Part shown: piece after piece, positions 54,554 to 60,118 of the stretch
How the letters are laid out: every line of letters starts with the position of its first letter
Numbering within the stretch: position 1 is the stretch's first letter
DNA from: Aquabacterium sp.
GTDB lineage: Bacteria > Pseudomonadota > Gammaproteobacteria > Burkholderiales > Burkholderiaceae_C
DNA: 60,118 bases
Direction of reading: 5' to 3'
NCBI RefSeq assembly: GCF_016234775.1
Contig: NZ_JACRAH010000032.1
Location: 1-60,118, forward strand
Notes under the pieces: model-generated
Databases searched by the model: none
What the model was told of the DNA's origin: nothing
What the model saw: the letters and a program-made list of their open reading frames with translations, nothing else
Translations under genes and position numbers: made by a program

Positions 54554-57500
54554 TTGAGTCACAAGCCAGATTCCTCGAACGAGGCGCAGGGGCAGCGTTT
54601 CAATATTTCCCGCTGGGCGCTGGAGCATCCCGCACTGACGCGCTACCTGATGGTGGTGCTGATGATGCTGGGCCTGGCGGCCTACTTCCAGCTTGGGCAG
54701 GATGAGGATCCGCCCTTTGCGTTTCGCATCATGGTCGTGCGATCTTACTGGCCCGGCACCACCGCTCAGCAGATGGCAGAGCAGGTGACCGACAAGATTG
54801 AGCGCACGCTGCAGGAGGTGCCTTACGCGGACAAGATCCAGTCCTACACCAAGCCGGGTGAGTCCTTCACCATGTTCATGGTCAAGGATTCTTCGCCACC
54901 CAAGGAGATTCCCAACCTCTGGTACCAGGTGCGCAAGAAGGTGGGCGACATGCGCCACACCTTGCCGCAGGGCGTGATCGGCCCCTTCTTCAATGACGAG
55001 TTCGGCGATGTGTATGGCTCGATCTACGCGCTGTCGGCCGATGGCTTCTCGCAGGAAGAGCTGCGCCAGTTCGCCGATCGCGCCCGTTCCGATCTGCTGC
55101 GCGTGCCAGGCGTGGCCAAGGTGGAGCTGTTTGGCGTCCAGGCTGAAAAGATCTTCCTGGAGGTTCCTCAGTTCAAGCTGGCTCAGCTGGGCCTGGAGCT
55201 ACCTCAGGTTATTGCCCAACTCAATGCCCAAAATGGCATCGAGGGTGCCGGTGTCTACAACGGCGATCGCACCAATGTGCAGATGCGCGTGAATGGCGCC
55301 TTCCAGAACATCGAGCAGATCCGTCAGATGCCCTTGCGCCTGGTCAACCAGGCCACCGGTCAGGCGCGCACCTTCCGTCTGGGCGACATCGCCACCATCC
55401 GCCGTGGGTATGAAGACCCACCCGTGACCAAGGTGCGCCACCAGGGCAAGGCCGTGATCGCCATGGGTATCTCCATGGCCAAGGGCGGCGACATCATCCA
55501 GTTGGGCAAGAGCCTGACGGCCGCCACCGAGCGCATCAAGGCTGACCTGCCTGTGGGCATCGAGCTCGATCAGATCCAGAACCAGCCTCAGGCGGTGACG
55601 TCTTCGGTCGGCGAGTTCGTGCACGCTCTGGTGGAGGCGGTGGTGGTCGTGCTGGCTGTGAGCTTCCTGAGTCTGGGGCTGCATACCAAGCCATTGCGCC
55701 TGGACGTGTGGCCTGGCTTGGTTGTGGGCATCACCATTCCGCTGGTGCTGGCCGTGACCTTCCTGATCATGGACCTGTGGGGCGTGGGCCTGCACAAGAT
55801 CTCGCTGGGCGCGCTCATCATCGCGCTGGGCTTGCTGGTGGATGACGCCATCATCGCCGTCGAGATGATGGTGCACAAGCTGGAAGAGGGTTACGACAAG
55901 ATGAGTGCGGCCACTGCGGCCTATGACATCACCGCCATGCCCATGCTGACGGGCACGCTGATCACTGCGGCGGGCTTTCTGCCCATCGGCATGGCCAACT
56001 CGTCGGTGGGTGAGTACACCTACGCCATCTTCGCCGTCACGGCTGCTGCCTTGCTGATCTCGTGGATCGTCTCCGTGTACTTCGTGCCGTATCTGGGGCA
56101 GTGGCTGCTGCGCACCAAACCCAAGGTGCAGGCTGGCGACTCGGTTGATCTGTACGACACGCCGTTCTACTCGCGCTTCAAGGCGCTGGTGAACTGGTGT
56201 GTGGGGCACCGCTGGATCACCATCGCCATCACCCTGGGCGCCTTGTTCCTGGGTTTTGTGGGCATGGGCAAGGTGCAGCAACAGTTCTTCCCGGATTCGA
56301 GCCGCCCTGAAATCATCGTGGACCTGTGGTTGCCCGAAGGCTCCAGCTTTGACTCGACCGAGGCTGTGGCCCGGCGCTTCGAGTCCCGCATGATGAAAGA
56401 GCCGGGCGTCAAGACGGTGAGTTCGTGGATCGGCTCTGGCCTGCCGCGTTTTTATCTGCCCATGGATCAGATCTTCCCGCAAAGCAACGTGAGCCAGATC
56501 GTGGTGTTGCCTGAAGACGCGTCCATGCGCGAGAAGCTTCGCCACAAGCTGCCCGAGATCCTGGCCACCGAGTTCCCCGAGGCGCGTGCGCGAGTCAAGC
56601 TGCTGCCTAACGGGCCGCCTGTGCCGTATCCCGTGCAGTTCCGCATCGTGGGTGAAGACGTGAACACCTTGCGCCACTGGGCCGAGGAAGCCAAGGACCT
56701 GATGCGGGCCAATGGCGACATGCGTGGCGTCAACGACAACTGGAACGAATCCATCAAGTCGATCCGGCTGTTCGTGGACCAGGACAAAGCGCGTGCGCTG
56801 GGCGTCACCACCCAGTCCATCGCACAGGCCAGCCAGGTGCTGACCTCCGGCACGACCATCGGCCAGTACCGTGAGGGCGATCGCCTGATCGATATCTCGC
56901 TGCGCTCGCCGCAGTCCGAGCGCCAGACCTTGGGCGCGCTGGACAACGCCTACGTGCCCACGGCCTCGGGGCGCATGGTGCCGGTGTTGCAGGTGGCCAA
57001 GCCCAAGCTGGTCTGGGAGCCGGGCGTGCTGTGGCGTGAAGGCCGCCATTTCGCCATCACCGTGCAAGGCGATGTGCGTGAAGGCATCCAGGGCCCCACC
57101 GTCAGCCAGGCGCTGTGGCCCCAGATCAAGGCGCTGGAAGCGAAGATGCCCGTGGGCTATCACGTGCAACTGGCGGGTACGGCTGAAGAAAGCACGAAGG
57201 GGCAGGGCTCGATCTTTGCCAACGTGCCGGCCATGCTGTTCATCATCTTCACCTTGCTGATGTTGCAGCTGCAGAGCTTCTCGCGTGCCATGCTGGTCTT
57301 CCTCACAGGCCCGATGGGCATCGCGGGGGTGGCCATGGCCCTGCTGGCGTCCGATCGTCCGTTCGGCTTTGTCGCCATGCTGGGCGTGATCGCCCTGATG
57401 GGCATGATCATGCGCAACTCCGTGATCCTGATCGATCAGATCGAGCAGGACAGGGCGCGTGGCGTGCCGGCCTGGGATGCCATCGTCGGGGCGGCCGTGC

Positions 57501-57697
57501 GCCGGTTCCGCCCGATCGTGCTGACCGCCGCCGCCGCCGTGCTGGCCATGATCCCGCTGACCCGCAGCGCGTTCTGGGGCCCGATGGCCGTGTCCATCAT
57601 GGGGGGGTTGATCGTGGCCACCTTGCTCACTTTGCTGGCCTTGCCTGCGATGTACGCCGCCTGGTTCAGGGTTCGCCGCGATACCGGCGTGGCCTGA
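54554..57697 (+). CDS. RND family efflux permease
   Basis: This 1047-residue proton-driven transporter has the RND layout of twelve membrane segments with two large periplasmic loops. The conserved TM4 region IIALGLLVDDAIIAVEMMVHKLEEG carries the two Asp residues of proton relay; the adjoining ITAAGFLPIGM and the later GLIVATLLTLLALPAMYA are also typical. It resembles the acriflavine-resistance (AcrB-like) group more than the metal pumps. The start is TTG at 54554, supported by GAGGAG upstream. No outer membrane factor gene follows, so it must share a TolC-like protein. Confidence 0.94.
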   Translation: MSHKPDSSNEAQGQRFNISRWALEHPALTRYLMVVLMMLGLAAYFQLGQDEDPPFAFRIMVVRSYWPGTTAQQMAEQVTDKIERTLQEVPYADKIQSYTKPGESFTMFMVKDSSPPKEIPNLWYQVRKKVGDMRHTLPQGVIGPFFNDEFGDVYGSIYALSADGFSQEELRQFADRARSDLLRVPGVAKVELFGVQAEKIFLEVPQFKLAQLGLELPQVIAQLNAQNGIEGAGVYNGDRTNVQMRVNGAFQNIEQIRQMPLRLVNQATGQARTFRLGDIATIRRGYEDPPVTKVRHQGKAVIAMGISMAKGGDIIQLGKSLTAATERIKADLPVGIELDQIQNQPQAVTSSVGEFVHALVEAVVVVLAVSFLSLGLHTKPLRLDVWPGLVVGITIPLVLAVTFLIMDLWGVGLHKISLGALIIALGLLVDDAIIAVEMMVHKLEEGYDKMSAATAAYDITAMPMLTGTLITAAGFLPIGMANSSVGEYTYAIFAVTAAALLISWIVSVYFVPYLGQWLLRTKPKVQAGDSVDLYDTPFYSRFKALVNWCVGHRWITIAITLGALFLGFVGMGKVQQQFFPDSSRPEIIVDLWLPEGSSFDSTEAVARRFESRMMKEPGVKTVSSWIGSGLPRFYLPMDQIFPQSNVSQIVVLPEDASMREKLRHKLPEILATEFPEARARVKLLPNGPPVPYPVQFRIVGEDVNTLRHWAEEAKDLMRANGDMRGVNDNWNESIKSIRLFVDQDKARALGVTTQSIAQASQVLTSGTTIGQYREGDRLIDISLRSPQSERQTLGALDNAYVPTASGRMVPVLQVAKPKLVWEPGVLWREGRHFAITVQGDVREGIQGPTVSQALWPQIKALEAKMPVGYHVQLAGTAEESTKGQGSIFANVPAMLFIIFTLLMLQLQSFSRAMLVFLTGPMGIAGVAMALLASDRPFGFVAMLGVIALMGMIMRNSVILIDQIEQDRARGVPAWDAIVGAAVRRFRPIVLTAAAAVLAMIPLTRSAFWGPMAVSIMGGLIVATLLTLLALPAMYAAWFRVRRDTGVA

Positions 57698-57845
57698 AGC
57701 ATGAAAAACAGGGTCTGAGCCGCGCTAGAATCGGCGGTTCAGACCAAATTAGCCAGTCCGGGTGCCGGGCGGGCCTGCGCGAGACAGTTCCATCCAGTGA
57801 GCCGCTTCGCAGGTGCGACCAGTGGCCGGGCTTTTCAGAGTTCAT

Positions 57846-57932
57846 GCGCGGGTGGCGAAATTGGTAGACGCACCAGGTTTAGGTCCTGACGCCAGCAATG
57901 GTGTGGGGGTTCGAGTCCCCCCCCGCGCACCA
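57846..57932 (+). tRNA. tRNA-Leu (anticodon TAG)
   Basis: This 87-base tRNA has a long variable arm and an encoded CCA. The acceptor strands GCGCGGG and CCCGCGC pair fully. The anticodon stem CCAGG encloses the loop with TAG, and the T-arm is GGGGG-TTCGAGT-CCCCC. It reads CUA and probably CUG/CUU leucine codons, the very codons clustered in the leuA leader peptide of this window. It lies 35 bases upstream of tig, the usual order in Burkholderiales. A TAGAAT box at 57726-57731 is a possible -10. Confidence 0.97.
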
Positions 57933-57967
57933 GACTCAATTCTTATTCCTTACTGAGAGATCACATC

Positions 57968-59290
57968 ATGGCGATCAACGTGGAGACCCTCGACAAGCTG
58001 GCGCGCCGCATCACGCTGTCGCTGCCTGCTGAAGTTCTGCAATCGGAAGTCGATGCCCGCCTCAAGAAGCTGGCTCGCACCGTCAAGGCCGACGGCTTCC
58101 GTCCCGGCAAGGTGCCGATGAACGTCGTGGCCCAGCGCTACGGCTATTCCGTGCAGTACGAAGTGGTCAACGACAAGCTGGGCGAGGCTTTCGCTCAAGC
58201 CGCTCAAGAAGCCAACCTGCGCGTGGCCGGTCAACCCAGCATCTCCGAAAAGGAAGGTGGCCCGGTTGAAGGTCAACTGCAATTCGACGCCACGTTCGAG
58301 GTCTATCCCGACGTGACCATCGGCGACCTGGCTACGGCCGAAGTCGAGCGCGTGACGGCTGAAGTCAACGACGCCGCCATCGACCGCACCATCGAGATCC
58401 TGCGCAAGCAACGCCGCACTTTCGCCCAGCGTCCTGCTGCCGAAGGCGCTGCTGACGGCGACCGCGTGACCATCGACTTCGAAGGCAAGATCGACGGCGT
58501 GCCTTTCGACGGCGGCAAGGCTGAAGGCTTCCAGTTCCTGGTCGGCGAAGGCCAGATGCTCGAAGCATTCGAAAAGGCCGTGCGCGGCATGAAGACGGGT
58601 GATTCCAAGACCTTCCCCCTGGCCTTCCCTGAGGACTACCACGGCAAGGACGTGGCCGGCAAGGAAGCCGACTTCCTGGTGACCGTCAAGAAGGTGGAAG
58701 CCCAGAACCTGCCCGAACTGAACGACGAGTTCATCAAGGGCCTGGGCCTGGCTGATGGTTCGATCGACGCCCTGCGCGCCGACATCAAGCGCAACCTCGA
58801 GCGCGAAGTGAAGTTCCGCGTGGCCGCCCGTAACAAGGCTGCTGCGATGGAAGCCATCCTGAAGCTGGTTGATTTCGATCTGCCCCAGTCGCTGGTGGCG
58901 GCCGAGTCCGACCGTCTGGTGCAAGGCGCCCGCGAAGACCTGAAGGCACGTGGCATCAAGGACGCCGACAAGGCCCCGATCCCCGCTGAAATGTTCAAGC
59001 CCCAAGCCGAGCGCCGCGTGCGTCTGGGCCTGACGGTGGCTGAGCTGGTCAAGGCCAACAACCTGGCAGCCAAGCCCGAGCAACTGCAAGCTCACATTCA
59101 AGAGCTGGCGCAAAGCTACGAGCAGCCCGCTCAAGTGGTGGCCTGGTACATGAGCGACCGTCAGCGCATGGCTGAAGTGGAAGCCGTCGTGATCGAAGGC
59201 AATGTGGCTGAGTTCGTGCTGTCCAAGGCCAAGGTGACCGACAAGGCCCTGAGCTTTGAAGAGCTGATGGGCCAGCAAGCCGCTGCCTGA
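57968..59290 (+). CDS. tig: Trigger factor
   Basis: This 440-residue ribosome-associated chaperone helps nascent chains fold. Its N-terminal ribosome-binding domain carries the GFRPGKVP signature (about residues 43 to 50), followed by an FKBP-type peptidyl-prolyl isomerase domain (GDRVTIDFEGKIDG, PFDGGKAEGFQFLVGEGQMLEAFEKAVRGM, from about residue 160) and a long helical C-terminal substrate-binding region. It precedes clpP, as in most proteobacteria. A strong hairpin terminator follows, so clpP should have its own promoter. Confidence 0.96.
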   Translation: MAINVETLDKLARRITLSLPAEVLQSEVDARLKKLARTVKADGFRPGKVPMNVVAQRYGYSVQYEVVNDKLGEAFAQAAQEANLRVAGQPSISEKEGGPVEGQLQFDATFEVYPDVTIGDLATAEVERVTAEVNDAAIDRTIEILRKQRRTFAQRPAAEGAADGDRVTIDFEGKIDGVPFDGGKAEGFQFLVGEGQMLEAFEKAVRGMKTGDSKTFPLAFPEDYHGKDVAGKEADFLVTVKKVEAQNLPELNDEFIKGLGLADGSIDALRADIKRNLEREVKFRVAARNKAAAMEAILKLVDFDLPQSLVAAESDRLVQGAREDLKARGIKDADKAPIPAEMFKPQAERRVRLGLTVAELVKANNLAAKPEQLQAHIQELAQSYEQPAQVVAWYMSDRQRMAEVEAVVIEGNVAEFVLSKAKVTDKALSFEELMGQQAAA

Positions 59291-59372
59291 TCGTCCGATC
59301 TGACAGAAAAAAGGGCCCCAGGCCCTGACGTTTGCCGGTGAATGCCGGCCGTCAGCCAGGGAAACCCTCAAA

Positions 59373-59416
59373 AAAAGCACCTGCAATCCCGAGTGAGGGC
59401 AGGTGCTTTTGTTTTG
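59373..59416 (+). terminator. Intrinsic terminator after tig
   Basis: AAAAGCACCTGC and GCAGGTGCTTTT form a 12-bp stem with a 14-base loop, followed by GTTTTG. A second, weaker hairpin (AGGGCC-CCA-GGCCCT, 59312-59326) lies just upstream. Confidence 0.85.
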
Positions 59417-59569
59417 TGCGACCGTGTCTGTGCTTGCAAACAACGGAAAGACGACCAAGGTAGTCGTGCGCTTTTTCCAGCGTTCGACCCGGGCTTTTCG
59501 CAAGTCATAATCGTTTTACATACACATTTGCGGCTCCTTTTTGCGAGGGGCCTCTTTTGAAGGAAGCAC

Positions 59570-60118
59570 ATGAGCGCACTGGACATTCAAAACCTGGGCA
59601 TGGTGCCCATGGTCATTGAGCAATCGGGTCGTGGCGAGCGCGCCTACGACATCTACAGCCGCCTCTTGCGCGAGCGGGTGATCTTTCTGGTCGGGCCCGT
59701 CAACGACGCCACCGCCAACCTGGTCGTGGCACAGATGCTGTTCCTGGAGAGCGAAAACCCCGACAAGGACATCTCGTTCTATATCAACTCGCCTGGCGGC
59801 AGCGTGAGCGCCGGCATGTCGATTTTCGACACGATGAACTTCATCAAGCCGGATGTGTCGACGCTGTGCATGGGCATGGCCGCCTCCATGGGCGCCTTCC
59901 TGCTGGCCGCCGGCACCAAGGGCAAGCGTTTTGCGTTGCCCAACTCCAAGATCATGATCCACCAGCCTCTGGGCGGGACACAGGGTCAGGCCACGGACAT
60001 CGAAATCCACGCCCGCGAGATCCTCAAGACCCGCGAGCAACTCAACCGTATCCTGGCCGAGCGTTCCGGCCAGCCCCTGGAGAAGATCCAGAACGATACC
60101 GAACGCGACTACTACATG
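59570..60118 (+). CDS. clpP: ATP-dependent Clp protease proteolytic subunit (3' end outside window)
   Basis: The first 183 codons of ClpP are present and the gene runs off the window edge. ClpP is a serine protease that forms a double seven-membered ring fed by ClpX or ClpA. The catalytic Ser is in [14 protein letters not shown] and the His in [10 protein letters not shown]; the Asp of the triad should lie in the missing or last visible part (NDTERDYYM). AGGAAG precedes the ATG. A CATAAT box at 59506-59511 may be part of its promoter. clpX would be expected next. Confidence 0.96.
   Translation, partial: MSALDIQNLGMVPMVIEQSGRGERAYDIYSRLLRERVIFLVGPVNDATANLVVAQMLFLESENPDKDISFYINSPGGSVSAGMSIFDTMNFIKPDVSTLCMGMAASMGAFLLAAGTKGKRFALPNSKIMIHQPLGGTQGQATDIEIHAREILKTREQLNRILAERSGQPLEKIQNDTERDYYM

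Noticed and set aside
55199..57169. A 656-codon minus-strand open frame opposite the RND permease gene
   Set aside because: It is antisense to a clear RND gene, and its composition is typical of a shadow frame with no motif.

Overview
This window looks like chromosomal core DNA from a Burkholderiales betaproteobacterium, probably near the Aquabacterium / Rubrivivax-Leptothrix group. The reasons are the GC-rich codon usage and several typical gene orders: rpmI-rplT-pheS-pheT-ihfA-merR, tRNA-Leu-tig-clpP, glnA-ntrB-ntrC and psd-pssA-leuA. The genus is inferred from gene content and protein sequence, not from a marker search. I saw no phage, insertion sequence, integron or CRISPR array.

Layout. 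1-6.6 kb: translation genes (rpmI, rplT, pheS, pheT), ihfA, a MerR-type gene and tRNA-Pro, with an alcohol dehydrogenase gene lodged between pheS and pheT. 6.6-17.9 kb: small metabolic and envelope genes on both strands (flavin reductase, MerR regulator, chalcone-isomerase-like protein, ubiE, HI0933-type flavoprotein, diguanylate cyclase, AIM24 protein), then a co-directional group of beta-propeller, deacetylase, sterol-desaturase-like protein, EI24 protein and CinA-like protein. 17.9-23.3 kb: the nitrogen cluster, with an NtrC site and sigma-54 promoter ahead of glnA, then a small coiled-coil secreted protein, ntrB and ntrC. 23.9-34.1 kb: seven minus-strand genes forming two ABC-2 export modules (yhiI-rbbA-yhhJ-like and ybhG-ybhF-ybhS-like) with a second-type FtsH between them. 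34.2-43.2 kb: an M16 peptidase, an H-NS-like protein, a MltB-like transglycosylase and the moxR-DUF58-tgpA operon. 43.2-50.2 kb: an HDAC-like hydrolase, MscS channel, psd, pssA, leuA with a leader-peptide attenuator, and pbpG. 50.2-60.1 kb: an IclR regulator, a TIGR03790-like protein, a squalene/phytoene-synthase-like protein, a two-gene RND pump behind a promoter-operator, tRNA-Leu, tig and the start of clpP.

The most striking signals are three lesions at invariant positions in otherwise intact core genes. glnA has an in-frame TAG at codon 335. NtrC has Gln in place of the Walker A Lys (residue 170). Psd has Ala in place of the Ser that should become the pyruvoyl group (residue 182). Each can be explained by one base change, and two lie in the same nitrogen circuit. 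Whether they are real mutations or sequence errors cannot be settled from this window. A second strong signal is a compact leucine attenuator: an 18-residue leader with five consecutive Leu codons, behind an extended -10 promoter close enough to suggest leaderless translation.

Working together: nitrogen state would act through NtrB/NtrC on glnA; leucine supply through the leader on leuA; psd and pssA carry consecutive steps of phosphatidylethanolamine synthesis; moxR-DUF58-tgpA form a conserved envelope module; the ABC and RND systems handle export.
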